DNA from: Mordavella massiliensis
GTDB taxonomy: Bacteria > Bacillota > Clostridia > Lachnospirales > Lachnospiraceae
Length of the DNA: 47,244 nt
Direction: 5' to 3'
NCBI RefSeq assembly: GCF_016902415.1
Contig: NZ_JACJLV010000020.1
Span: 1-47,244, forward strand
Both the position numbers and the translations under genes were made by a program. A model generated the notes under the pieces. It ran no database searches. It had not been told where the DNA came from and saw only the letters and a program-made list of their open reading frames with translations. Of the stretch, positions 1 through 7,968 are shown in pieces (the first letter of the stretch is position 1; each line of letters opens with the position of its first letter).

Positions 1-609
1 ATCTATATCCGTCCATTTTTGATCAATTACATACTGTGGTCCACCTTCTTGCGTAAAAATAACACACGCTGCTTTTTTATATATCCACTTTTCTCCGGCA
101 TACATCACTTTTGCGATTAGACTACTTCTTTTTATCCTACTTGAATAAGCAACGATTGCCTCCGGCCACAAATCTCGAACCTCACAAATACAGTGAATTT
201 TCATTTTTTGTGCCAATTGTATACCCGCAACCAATGTCAACGGATGGACAGATGATGCAAGAATTATATCAGGTTTTCCATAATGCTTTATATATACATT
301 TACTGTCTTTTTTATATTTCTATAAAAATCAATCATGTTCATGACACGTTGAATGCCATTTCCATCATAAGTACGTGCTTTGACAAATATAAATTCAATA
401 CTTTCTTTATTATCTTGCTGTTCAATATACAATTCATCACTTTCAAAATGTTTTGACTTTGTATCATCACTAACGACATTGGCACAAAACACTTTTACTT
501 TCCAACCAGCTCTACTGAGATATTTGGCAAACCAATAATGTCGACCACTCTGGTCAAAAAACATGTGTCCAGCATAATGATTCATAATCCATATTGTTTT
601 ATTCTCCAT
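1..609 (-). CDS. Glycosyltransferase, GT4/WbuB-like, 3' end cut by window edge
   Basis: The frame is open from the ATG at 609 to the window edge, 203 codons without a stop. The start reads MENKTIWIMNHYAG and is followed by the N-terminal Rossmann half of a GT-B glycosyltransferase: a conserved RHYWFAKYLSRAGWKV segment, then PDIILASSVHPLTLVAG and CEVRDLWPEAIV, which match WbuB-like GT4 enzymes that add a sugar from a nucleotide donor to a lipid-linked glycan at the cytoplasmic membrane. The donor-binding C-terminal half lies outside the window. An AGGGGGAC purine run precedes the start. It begins 11 nt after the 76-aa ORF and is the last gene seen of the polysaccharide operon. The family call is firm; the acceptor and sugar are unknown. 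Confidence 0.85.
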   Translation of the reverse strand, partial: MENKTIWIMNHYAGHMFFDQSGRHYWFAKYLSRAGWKVKVFCANVVSDDTKSKHFESDELYIEQQDNKESIEFIFVKARTYDGNGIQRVMNMIDFYRNIKKTVNVYIKHYGKPDIILASSVHPLTLVAGIQLAQKMKIHCICEVRDLWPEAIVAYSSRIKRSSLIAKVMYAGEKWIYKKAACVIFTQEGGPQYVIDQKWTDID

Positions 610-620
610 GCTGTCCCCCT

Positions 621-851
621 TTATAAATCAGTTTTTTTGAAGACTTCTTCACTTTCAAGAATAATAGGCTCAACATCTACATCTCGAAGGAAAATATATG
701 GCTTCTCATAATGGTGGTACTGATCTCTTTCAACACGATCTGCATTTCCATCTTCCAAAATCTTAATTGTATCCTCAATCAGGTCAAAACCCACATGTGC
801 CATAACACCTGCATACGCCATATGACGGATATTCACCTCAGTAACCTTCAT
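621..851 (-). CDS. Hypothetical 76-aa protein, unrecognised
   Basis: I do not recognise this protein. It is 76 aa, acidic, with an HVGFDLIEDTIKILEDGN segment that looks helical and a C-terminal stretch containing FLRDVDVEPIILES that looks like beta strand. The ATG at 851 overlaps the stop of the truncated pyruvyltransferase ORF (ATGA, four shared bases), so translation is probably coupled or the two are pieces of a rearranged gene. It may be the 3' remnant of a longer gene whose 5' part was lost when the neighbouring pyruvyltransferase was truncated, or a genuine small protein. No signal peptide or membrane segment is seen. Confidence 0.4.
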   Translation of the reverse strand: MKVTEVNIRHMAYAGVMAHVGFDLIEDTIKILEDGNADRVERDQYHHYEKPYIFLRDVDVEPIILESEEVFKKTDL

Positions 852-1243
852 ATTTCCATAAACACTAATTTATAGGCTTCGTCATTTCCACAAGGATGAT
901 AAGTGTTCCAAAGCTGATCGCCGCCCGCGATAAAAATATGGTTGTCGCGGTCTTTATAATACATTTCCAATTCCGCTACGCTGCTAAAACATTTTTCTGA
1001 AAGTGTTTCGTATTTCGAAATAAAATTCTCAAATTTTTGTTTCCTGTTGGAATACGAGCCGTAATTTAAAGCCCGTCCAACAGCTGTTTTCAATTTATTC
1101 CTGCCAAGTTTATAATATCCAGGTCTATAATCAATAATCTCCGTGTCATACCCATTTATATCCAGAAAATGAGCCAAAGCATATGCCTGAAAAACGGAAC
1201 CAAAATTATGTATATGATGAATCGTAATAATTGAACACTTCAT
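848..1243 (-). pseudogene. Polysaccharide pyruvyltransferase, N-terminal fragment
   Basis: The 131-aa product begins MKCSIITIHHIHNFGSVFQA and continues AYALAHFLDINGYDTEIIDYRP, the standard N-terminus of the polysaccharide pyruvyltransferase family (CsaB/WcaK type), which attaches ketal-linked pyruvate to cell-surface glycans. The family motif IAGGDQLWNTYHP is present near residue 107, but the protein stops about 20 residues later, while family members run to roughly 330-380 aa. The C-terminal GT-B-like half, with the phosphoenolpyruvate site, is missing and is not found in the adjoining ORF. I infer a truncated, inactive gene. The next ORF starts inside its stop codon. Confidence 0.7.
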
Positions 1244-1248
1244 ATCAG

Positions 1249-2031
1249 TTACTTACACCTTTTTAAATAATCTTTACCTGCAGCAACCATTAGTTTAAAA
1301 GCTCTAAAAAAATCCATGTTATAGGATTTGTGGCGTCTTAAAGCATCCTGCAAACAGAGTAGTCTCCACCATCTTCTGGACAATGTACAGAATAATATTC
1401 CTTGATCTTTGACATACTTTTTATCATATCCATTGCTCCAACTGGACTCTCGCTCTTCCGTTAAAGTAGCAATATACTCTGGGACAGCATAAATCTTCAG
1501 TTTATTTTTTAAACAAGCATTTAAGAAGAGATTGTCCTCACCATGGCTATATTCTGTTCCACCTCCAAAGCACTGGTTAAAATAGATACCATGTTTTCTA
1601 ATACTATCAAGGCGTATCGCAACTCTGGCAGTTCCATATCTCAGATAATTCAAATACCCAACTTTACTTTCCTTTGTAATCACTTTACGTGTGACTACGG
1701 GTTCTTTGAGATTGAACACAATTACATCAGCATCAGGATGCCTTTGAAAAGCATTTTCAATGATTTCTCCATAGTTATTCTCATAAACCATATCATCATC
1801 AGCAAAGAGACAAATATCAGCATCAGCTCTCATCAATGTATTATTCCTATTCAATCCAACGCCTCTCTCCGCAAAATTAAGATACTGTATCCTTTGAGTA
1901 CCTATATTGAATGTCTCCACAGAATTAAAACCGCACTGGTTACCTATAATGGCATCTGTCTTAATATTCATCTTTTTAATAAGCGAATGATCGCTTTGAT
2001 TCATTGCGGCCACCAGCACTTGAATTTTCAT
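1249..2031 (-). CDS. GT-A glycosyltransferase-like protein (GT2-related)
   Basis: The 260-aa protein starts MKIQVLVAAMNQSDHSLI, reads ATDAIIGNQ-like text and then ERGVGLNRNNTLMRADADIC followed by LFADDDM, a DDD metal/nucleotide motif of GT-A enzymes. A downstream GGGTEYSHGEDNLFL segment matches the acceptor-side ED motif of family 2 relatives. The GT-A core is diverged, so the donor sugar cannot be read. It lies 2 nt downstream of the preceding GT2 gene, and is likely cotranscribed. Probable role: one transfer step in building the repeat unit on the undecaprenyl carrier at the inner face of the membrane. Confidence 0.75.
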   Translation of the reverse strand: MKIQVLVAAMNQSDHSLIKKMNIKTDAIIGNQCGFNSVETFNIGTQRIQYLNFAERGVGLNRNNTLMRADADICLFADDDMVYENNYGEIIENAFQRHPDADVIVFNLKEPVVTRKVITKESKVGYLNYLRYGTARVAIRLDSIRKHGIYFNQCFGGGTEYSHGEDNLFLNACLKNKLKIYAVPEYIATLTEERESSWSNGYDKKYVKDQGILFCTLSRRWWRLLCLQDALRRHKSYNMDFFRAFKLMVAAGKDYLKRCK

Positions 2032-2033
2032 AT

Positions 2034-2798
2034 TTACCTCACAACATACTTATGTTTTTTATAAAATCCGAAAAAGAGATTCCGCCCTGTGTTTATAATA
2101 CTTCGTAATCTACCTTGTTTCTCTGCTTCTCTAAACAGCTTATAATGCCAACCAATCATCGTCTTTATACTGTTAGTACTTATACTGCCAACTCTGCCTT
2201 TACGATATTGCGCAAGACACTCGTCTAAGAGATAGCAATCAGCTTTTTCACATACTTTAAGCCACATGGCATAATCATTGTTTTTCTTAATATTGTCTAT
2301 TTGGATCAATCCTATTTTTTCTGCATTATACATAACTGTTAAGCAACCAGGCCAGCAGTAATTATACATACCAGTCTTTGTTATTTTTCGCGGGCCTGTG
2401 ACCTTCACGTCAGTCTGTATACTATCTACATCTATTTCTTCATAATTCGTGTAAGAAAAGGAATATCCATTATTTTTCATAAAGAAAAGCTGCCTTTCGA
2501 GTTTCTCTGGCATCCACAAATCATCACTGTCTAAAAAGGCTATCCATTTTCCCTTTGCCTCTTTCAACGCCCTATTTCTGGAAAAAGCTGCCCCACTATT
2601 AGTTTCGTTTTTGAGATAATGAATTCTTTTATCTACAAGGAAATAGCTAACAATCTCATCCGTATTGTCGTCTGAGAAATCATCCACAATAATCAATTCC
2701 CAGTTCTTATATGACTGTGCTAGTACGGACTTAATGGTTTCTGCTATATATTTCCCCGTATTATATGACGGCATGATGATTGAAACTAAATCGTCCAT
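2034..2798 (-). CDS. Family 2 glycosyltransferase
   Basis: The 254-aa protein has the classic GT2 start: VSIIMPSYNTGKYIAETIKS, then QSYKNWELIIVDDFSDDNT and the DXD equivalent IAFLDSDDLWMPEKLE at about residues 86-101. It transfers a sugar from a nucleotide donor to the growing polysaccharide unit in the cytoplasm. The length is usual for the WfaP/WaaE-like short GT2 group, with no membrane helix at the end. An AGGAGAGG-type ribosome site precedes the ATG. Its sequence composition is AT-rich like its neighbours. Substrate is not deducible. Confidence 0.9.
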   Translation of the reverse strand: MDDLVSIIMPSYNTGKYIAETIKSVLAQSYKNWELIIVDDFSDDNTDEIVSYFLVDKRIHYLKNETNSGAAFSRNRALKEAKGKWIAFLDSDDLWMPEKLERQLFFMKNNGYSFSYTNYEEIDVDSIQTDVKVTGPRKITKTGMYNYCWPGCLTVMYNAEKIGLIQIDNIKKNNDYAMWLKVCEKADCYLLDECLAQYRKGRVGSISTNSIKTMIGWHYKLFREAEKQGRLRSIINTGRNLFFGFYKKHKYVVR

Positions 2799-2825
2799 AA
2801 TGCAACCTCTCCTATGGTTTCTCTC

Positions 2826-3321
2826 TTAGCGAACTAATCTATACCTCTTCATGTATTTGCTTTTATATACAGAACCACATCTTGTAAATCCGGCTCTTTC
2901 GATACCTTTTATGGATGGGATATTTGTTTCATCCACAATCATATAAAACAATGAAGTATCCTTACATTGCCTTCGGCATATTTCCGTCAGTACCTTTGGA
3001 TAAATCCCCTGTCCTCGAAAAGATGAATATGTATAGCAAGGGCCTATTTCCAAATCATGTTTGCCCATAAACGGAAACTTAAAGCAGGCAGGAATAACAT
3101 ACGAGGTGATGAACTAAATTCTCCCCTTTTTGCACATAATAAATTTTTGCTTTTCCAAATGTTATAGTTTGAAAATACAATCGGATCAGAGCAGTTTTTA
3201 ATCCGGTCTTTTCGCCTTTTAGAAAAAGCCCCCTAAGTGATGGTATAAATATCTTCAAGTCAAAATCACAATAATTTGCTATACTATTGACATCTGAAGA
3301 ATCATACTTATACAAATGCAT
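2826..3321 (-). pseudogene. GNAT-family N-acetyltransferase split by a +1 frameshift
   Basis: Two 80-codon frames together make one protein. The upstream frame (3321 down to 3079) encodes the N-terminal half and ends KGENLVHHLVCYSCLL-stop. The other frame, read back past its first ATG, gives TSYVIPACFKFPFMGKHDLE and then IGPCYTYSSFRGQGIYPKVL, the acetyl-CoA-binding motif A (R/Q-x-x-G-x-G/I) of GNAT enzymes, ending GIERAGFTRCGSVYKSKYMK. Dropping one C near 3109 joins them as GENLVHTSYVIPACF, a natural reading. The gene product would be about 160 aa and is likely to N-acetylate an amino sugar of the polymer. As written it is disrupted; a sequencing indel is possible. Confidence 0.75.
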
Positions 3322-4160
3322 TACTCACTCACCGCCTCGCTCCGGTATAATTCTTCCATATAAAGGACTGAATTAATTTGATGCACAAAGCCAATGTCAT
3401 CAAATCTATGTAATAGTTTTCTAAATGGATATAAAACTGTTATGATCCACTTGACTTTAGGATTATAAGCAATGTGGAGCTTACAGTAAGCTTTTCTGAA
3501 ACCAAAATATTTCTCAAGATAATCCTGGAAATTGGTCTCATGGCTTATGCTCCTTGCTCCATCTAATATATAGAAATTACCAGTTTCTAATTTCTTAGAA
3601 TTATTCGCTATCAATCCATATACGAGAGCTGCATTTATTTGCAGTTTCTCATAAGCGGGTTTTACTCTTTGAACTTGCAGTTCTGTATAAGTCTCGTATG
3701 TCGGAGCCTGCATAAAACCACACAATTCCCCTGTTTCTCGATAAAAAGCTCCAAAGCAAATCATTGTAGGATCAATAGATAGCTTCTGAGCCAATTCCTT
3801 TGCGTCACCATAAGTAAACTGTGGACGATATTTTGCTGGCCACGAAGCGAAGGCTTCAATAAAAATATCCAGCAATTCGTCAATATAATCTATCGGATTT
3901 ATGACTCTAACGTCGAAATTCCTAATACCTTTATTGATTTTGTATCTGTAACTTGACTTAAGCGTAGTAATATCAAACGGCTCATCTTTTATCACATACC
4001 ACCAGTTTGTTTCATACCCGCAATCAAATTCAGATGTCCATCGTGCAAACAGCGCTTTTTTATTATCTTTCCAGAATTTCTTATTTGGTTCAACATCAAT
4101 CTCCTCGTGTGGAGCCGCCATCGGTATCATTGCATGATTGTAATACTTCCACTTCTTCAT
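3321..4160 (-). CDS. FemAB/GNAT-like acyltransferase of the polysaccharide locus
   Basis: The 279-aa protein begins MKKWKYYNHAMIPMAAPHEE and contains LKSSYRYKINKGIRNFDVRV, a basic segment typical of FemAB-like and BioF2-like double-GNAT proteins found in surface-glycan clusters. A second half with ELCGFMQAPTYETYTELQV and KLQINAALVYGLI carries the acyl-CoA or aminoacyl donor fold. Such enzymes add acetyl or amino-acyl groups to sugars. Its start overlaps the stop of the O-acetyltransferase ORF (ATGA) and its stop shares a base with the start of the GNAT gene, so three acyl-transfer genes are translationally coupled. Specific substrate unknown. Confidence 0.7.
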   Translation of the reverse strand: MKKWKYYNHAMIPMAAPHEEIDVEPNKKFWKDNKKALFARWTSEFDCGYETNWWYVIKDEPFDITTLKSSYRYKINKGIRNFDVRVINPIDYIDELLDIFIEAFASWPAKYRPQFTYGDAKELAQKLSIDPTMICFGAFYRETGELCGFMQAPTYETYTELQVQRVKPAYEKLQINAALVYGLIANNSKKLETGNFYILDGARSISHETNFQDYLEKYFGFRKAYCKLHIAYNPKVKWIITVLYPFRKLLHRFDDIGFVHQINSVLYMEELYRSEAVSE

Positions 4161-4693
4161 CCTGCTGACACCTCACAATTGAACTGTCTGCAGGATAAAT
4201 AATTCTGCACGGTATTCCAACAGCGGTTGCCCCTTCTGGAATATCCTGGTTGACCAGTGTACATGCGCCAATCGTTGCGTGGGGATATATATGTACCCCC
4301 CCCCCGGTGATTTTTGGCGTTCTTACTTATAATACTTGCTCTCATCCCTATATAAACTCCATCATCTACTGTAATAGGAAGATGTTCTTGACCTTTTCCA
4401 TGGCAAGCAAAAAAAGTTCCATACGAGATTGTTACGTTATTTCCTATTTTTAAAAGGTCGTAACACATATCGTCTAGATAGCATCTCATCCCAATGAAAG
4501 TACCTTTTCCTATTTTAAATCCACACAGCCTATATATCGCAATACGAATACAGTTAAAAGGGCAGCTGGCTGCTAGACTATTCGTCAACCACTTCCTTAT
4601 CGGTTTTAACACAATTGTTATTAGCGAATAGTTATAGTAGTAAGGAGCTGGTTTATTATATATTTTTTCATAAATAGCTTTTAAAATTCGCAT
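4157..4693 (-). pseudogene. Left-handed beta-helix O-acetyltransferase, out of frame at a G10 tract
   Basis: The first ~115 residues are a normal hexapeptide-repeat acetyltransferase (CysE/WecH/maltose acetyltransferase type): YRLCGFKIGKGTFIGMRCYL, then KIGNNVTISYGTFFACHGKG and ITVDDGVYIGMRASIISKN. After the tract the annotated frame turns to nonsense (NDWRMYTGQPGYSRRG), while the -1 frame reads IYPHATIGACTLVNQDIPEG followed by ATAVGIPCRIIYP, the expected C-terminal coil. A one-base change in A5 or G10 explains it. In the corrected frame the gene would end near 4096, overlapping the next gene by about 65 nt; in the present frame it ends with a 4-base ATGA overlap. It would O-acetylate the polymer or a nucleotide sugar. 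Confidence 0.75.
4296..4305. repeat. Homopolymeric C10/G10 tract inside the acetyltransferase gene
   Basis: Ten consecutive C on the plus strand (G on the coding strand) inside otherwise AT-rich coding sequence. With nine or twelve G the reading frame would continue into the conserved C-terminal repeat; with ten it does not. This is the arrangement of a slipped-strand contingency locus, although a fixed mutation or a base-calling error gives the same picture. Confidence 0.7.
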
Positions 4694-4695
4694 TT

Positions 4696-5436
4696 CTACA
4701 CTCCCAATAACTGCCTCGCCTCGGCCTGCTTTGCATCATATTCTTCCTTAGTTACTTTCCCCTCTTTTAATAAGGCATCACCATAGTCAAGAGTCACATC
4801 TATCTCTTCATTACTTTCCGTGATATTACTCCGTACAAAAACCTTCTTAAAGGTCTGCCAAACTATCCTGATATCGCTAATAAAGCTGATCTTCTCTATG
4901 TATTTCAGATCCCACTTGATCTTGTCTTCCCAACTGACGGCATTTCTCCCGTTAACCTGTGCAAGTCCGCTTAATCCCGGCTTGGCCGTATGGCGCATGC
5001 GCTGCTCCTCGCTCATGAATACCATATCCCGCACCAACTGAGGCCTAGGGCCGACCACACTCATATCGCCCTTTAAAATATTGAAAGCCTCTGGAAGTTC
5101 ATCCAGACTCGTGGCCCGTAACATCCGGCCAAACTTTGTTAATCTGATTTCATCTGGCAACAACTTGCCATTCTCATCTCGCTCGTCCGTCATTGTGCGG
5201 AATTTGTACATATTAAAAATGCGTTCTTTTCCAGTCTTAGGATTGATTTTTCCAGGTCTGGGCTGTTTGAAAAGAACAGGCTTCCCGAGTTTCACTCTCA
5301 CCATAACGGCTATGATTACATAGAGCCAGCAAAAAACGATGATCGCAGCTCCTGAGCAAAGGATATCCAAAAACCTTTTTATATACTTTTCATAGAATCC
5401 GATTTTTCTCTTGAGCTGCATTTCCCATCTCCCCAA
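4696..5436 (-). CDS. Initiating sugar-phosphate transferase, PglC/WcaJ-type, with SHOCT-like tail
   Basis: The 246-aa protein is a monotopic polyprenol-phosphate hexose-1-phosphate transferase that loads the first sugar phosphate onto undecaprenyl phosphate. A single hydrophobic re-entrant helix lies at about 22-47. Catalytic core motifs follow: MYKFRTMTDERDENGKLLPD, LRATSLDELPE (the DE pair), GDMSVVGPRPQL and KPGLSGLAQVNGRN. The core is the short form without the N-terminal CoA-binding-like half of WcaJ. Residues about 215-246 add a tail reading DALLKEGKVTKEEYDAKQAE, which resembles a SHOCT short C-terminal domain. With the dehydratase and aminotransferase in this locus the substrate is plausibly a UDP-4-amino or diacetamido trideoxy sugar. 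Confidence 0.9.
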   Translation of the reverse strand: MGRWEMQLKRKIGFYEKYIKRFLDILCSGAAIIVFCWLYVIIAVMVRVKLGKPVLFKQPRPGKINPKTGKERIFNMYKFRTMTDERDENGKLLPDEIRLTKFGRMLRATSLDELPEAFNILKGDMSVVGPRPQLVRDMVFMSEEQRMRHTAKPGLSGLAQVNGRNAVSWEDKIKWDLKYIEKISFISDIRIVWQTFKKVFVRSNITESNEEIDVTLDYGDALLKEGKVTKEEYDAKQAEARQLLGV

Positions 5437-5448
5437 TTCAATCTAGAT

Positions 5449-6753
5449 TTACTCAAAACATCTGCGGATAATCTCACAAACGTTATCTACATCTTCAGCC
5501 TTCATCTTGTTATCACTCGGCAAACACAACCCTCTCTCAAAGATATCCTCTCCTACATTCACAGCCGTCTCCCCAGCGATATAGGCGTTACTTTTGCCTC
5601 GACCATTCCCATCCTTCGTCACAAACGGGCTCATCCGATAGATCGGCTGCATATGCATAGGTTTCCAAATTGGCCTTCCCTCAGCATTGAAAGCGTCCAA
5701 AGCTTCCAGAATCTCTGTTGGACAGCTCTTGCCAGATTCCGTCTTATACAATACTTCCTGCTCCCCGCGCATCTGCGAACACATAGCATCTTTATCAATT
5801 AATAGACAACTCAGCCAGTAATTTGGCTCACAGCAATCTGGCACCGGATTCATGGAAACGGGCAAGTCTTTCAGATTTTCTTTATACCTCTCATATATTG
5901 CCTTCTTCTGCCCGATATGTTCCTCAAGGTATGGTAACTGCCCCCTCACTACCCCGGCGGTGATATTGCTCATGCGGTAGTTATATCCAAGTTCTTCATG
6001 CTGGTACCACGGAGCGTTCTCACGGCTCTGTGTAGACCACTTGCGAACCTTATCTGCATCAGTTTTTGAGTCCGTCAGGAACATACCCGAACTGCTGGAT
6101 GTCACTATTTTGTTACCGTTATGGCTTAAAATACCGTAGTCAAACAGATTTCCTGTTTGCTTGCCTTTATAAGTAGCACCAAAAGACTCCGCCGCATCCT
6201 CGATGACAAGAGCGTTATGAGTTTTAGCAATGGAGCGTATCTCATCTGCTTTTCCCGGTGTACCATATAGATGAGCCAAAACAACCAGTCTTACATCCGG
6301 GTAGATTTCAAACGCACGTTCTAACGCCTCCGGATCCATGTTCCAGATGTCATACTCCGTGTCGATAAACACAGCCTCGCCACCCTCGTATGCAACAGGA
6401 TTTACGGTAGCATCGAACGTCATATCTGAGCAGAATACCTTATGGCCTTCCAGCGTGCCGTGGCCAACTTTGGGCTGACCGTACAATTTTTCCCCTGCCA
6501 GCTTCACAGCTAAATGAAGGGCCGCTGTGCCGGAAGAAAGGCCCACAGCGTATTTACAGCCGATCTTCTCCGCTGTCATACGCTCCACTTCGTTGATATT
6601 TTCTCCAACTGTGGATACCCAGTTCTTTCGGATGGCATCCACAACCCACTTTTCCTCGTCCCCATGCATGGTAGGACTGGAGAGCCAAATCTTGCTCTCA
6701 AAAGGAGTGATGCCTTTAAATCTTGGATCGTTTAAGTAGTAAAACTTGTCCAT
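5449..6753 (-). CDS. DegT/DnrJ/EryC1/StrS aminotransferase (sugar 4-aminotransferase)
   Basis: The 434-aa PLP enzyme carries the family pattern: GLSSGTAALHLAVKL for the phosphate-binding loop (about 71-85), CSDMTFDATVNPVAYEGGEA, IEDAAESFGATYKGKQTGN with the ring-stacking Asp, and the Schiff-base lysine in SHNGNKIVTSSSSG (Lys215). It is expected to aminate the 4-keto sugar made by the CapD/PglF-type dehydratase upstream, using glutamate. It is 13 nt upstream of the PglC-like gene, which suggests a bacillosamine-type or N-acetylfucosamine-type route. A short stretch at 330-345 (MRGEQEVLYKTESGKSC) is an insertion relative to short DegT enzymes. The start at 6753 keeps the complete N-terminus. 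Confidence 0.9.
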   Translation of the reverse strand: MDKFYYLNDPRFKGITPFESKIWLSSPTMHGDEEKWVVDAIRKNWVSTVGENINEVERMTAEKIGCKYAVGLSSGTAALHLAVKLAGEKLYGQPKVGHGTLEGHKVFCSDMTFDATVNPVAYEGGEAVFIDTEYDIWNMDPEALERAFEIYPDVRLVVLAHLYGTPGKADEIRSIAKTHNALVIEDAAESFGATYKGKQTGNLFDYGILSHNGNKIVTSSSSGMFLTDSKTDADKVRKWSTQSRENAPWYQHEELGYNYRMSNITAGVVRGQLPYLEEHIGQKKAIYERYKENLKDLPVSMNPVPDCCEPNYWLSCLLIDKDAMCSQMRGEQEVLYKTESGKSCPTEILEALDAFNAEGRPIWKPMHMQPIYRMSPFVTKDGNGRGKSNAYIAGETAVNVGEDIFERGLCLPSDNKMKAEDVDNVCEIIRRCFE

Positions 6754-7250
6754 AATGCCGCTTGTCTCCTCAAATATTGTTGATAAAGATTAACTTCTTA
6801 TGATTAAGGCTCCAGTGTGTTTGATTAGATTTATCCACACTGGCTTGTTGATCTCTAAATCTGGTGTTCCCCCTTTACACCCGAATATCCCAGACTTTAA
6901 TTCGGAAGGAATAAAGGATCTTATTTCTTTGCTCTATTTAGTGCTATTTTCTCGTCTCCAAGACCGCTACTTTCGAGATGGAAATATATATGCTCTCATG
7001 CCTTCCACTTCTTTGAGACACTCCCATTCTCATTCAATGTACAATGCCTCTTTGAGACGGTCATGTATAACTCTTTCCAATAGAACCATTAACAAGCTGC
7101 ACAGGCGGTTATGTCCCCGGCATTTCCGCCTGTAGATATCCATACCGCCCATACTTTGTACATATCTCTTTTATGTACAATTCCATTAGTGCTTCTATAC
7201 AAAAACGGAGCTTCATATCACCTTTTCAAACCGCCATTTTTGTCCACCCC
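6754..7250. other. 497-bp gene-free stretch between the DegT copies
   Basis: No convincing gene on either strand; the open frames are short and without family motifs. It is AT-rich. Visible structure: an 8-bp inverted repeat CCAGTGTG/CACACTGG (6812-6819 and 6836-6843) just upstream of the intact aminotransferase, an AGGCGG/CCGCCT inverted repeat near 7102-7134, and a repeated TCTTTGAGAC word near 7010 and 7050. It probably contains debris left when the upstream DegT copy was truncated. Confidence 0.5.
6812..6843. repeat. Inverted repeat 5' of the intact DegT gene
   Basis: CCAGTGTG at 6812-6819 pairs with CACACTGG at 6836-6843 across a 16-nt loop. On the coding strand it is followed by only a weak T-rich stretch, so it could be a weak terminator for the truncated copy or part of a 5' leader. 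Confidence 0.4.
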
Positions 7251-7910
7251 TTACAATCCCATTTCCCTCACTTCCGTCTCCAAAACGTTATTTCCGTTAT
7301 AACTTACAGCTGCATAATCTCCAAAAGAGCCACACTGTTGACCTTCCCATGTAGCGCCCATAGCCTCTGCTGCATCTTCAACAAGAAGTGCTCCATGTTT
7401 TTCGCAGATTTCTTTGATCTGCCGAATATTTCCAGAGAATCCATACAGCTCAGCACAAACAACTAATTTCACATCTGGATACATCTCAAAAGCTTTTTCA
7501 AGAGCCACTGGATCCATATTCCAGGAAGCAGGATCTGTATCAATAAAAATTGGAATACCACCTTCATATACGACCGGATTTAAAGTCGCGTCGAACGTCA
7601 TATCACTACAAAAAACATATTTTTTGTACAGCGCTCCCTGGCTAATAGGTGGCTTACCATAGAGTTTCTCGCCCGCAAACTTAACGCAAAGATGTAATGC
7701 TGCTGTACAACAGGAAAGGGCCACTGCATATTTAACTCCAGCCTTTTCTGCCGCAATTTTTTCTACTTCATTAATATTTTTTCCAACTGTGCTCATCCAG
7801 TTAGTTTCATATGCTTCTATAACATATTTCATTTCAGCACCATTATGCATTGTTGGGCTTGCTAACCAAACTTTCTGGTCGAATGGCTTAAAATCTTTAC
7901 GTTTAAACAT
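7251..7910 (-). pseudogene. DegT aminotransferase, N-terminal half only
   Basis: 219 aa that align end to end with the first half of the neighbouring DegT protein: FKPFDQKVWLASPTMHNGAE, NWMSTVGKNINEVEKIAAEK, CSDMTFDATLNPVVYEGGIP and LVEDAAEAMGATWEGQQCGS. The match ends exactly at the PLP lysine: the intact paralogue reads NGNK, this one reads NGNN (residue 208) and then ETEVREMGL-stop. Without the Schiff-base lysine and the C-terminal domain it cannot be an aminotransferase. It is about as diverged from the intact copy as paralogues from different loci, so this looks like a replaced or recombined gene, not a fresh tandem duplication. Confidence 0.85.
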
Positions 7911-7968
7911 GTCTTCTACTACCTCTATGCTTAAAATTCAAACTCTTGTTTTCAGTATCAATTTGGAC

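Noticed and set aside
6800-7135. 111-codon plus-strand frame in the gap between DegT copies
   Set aside because: No homology, low-quality composition and no good ribosome site; probably chance.
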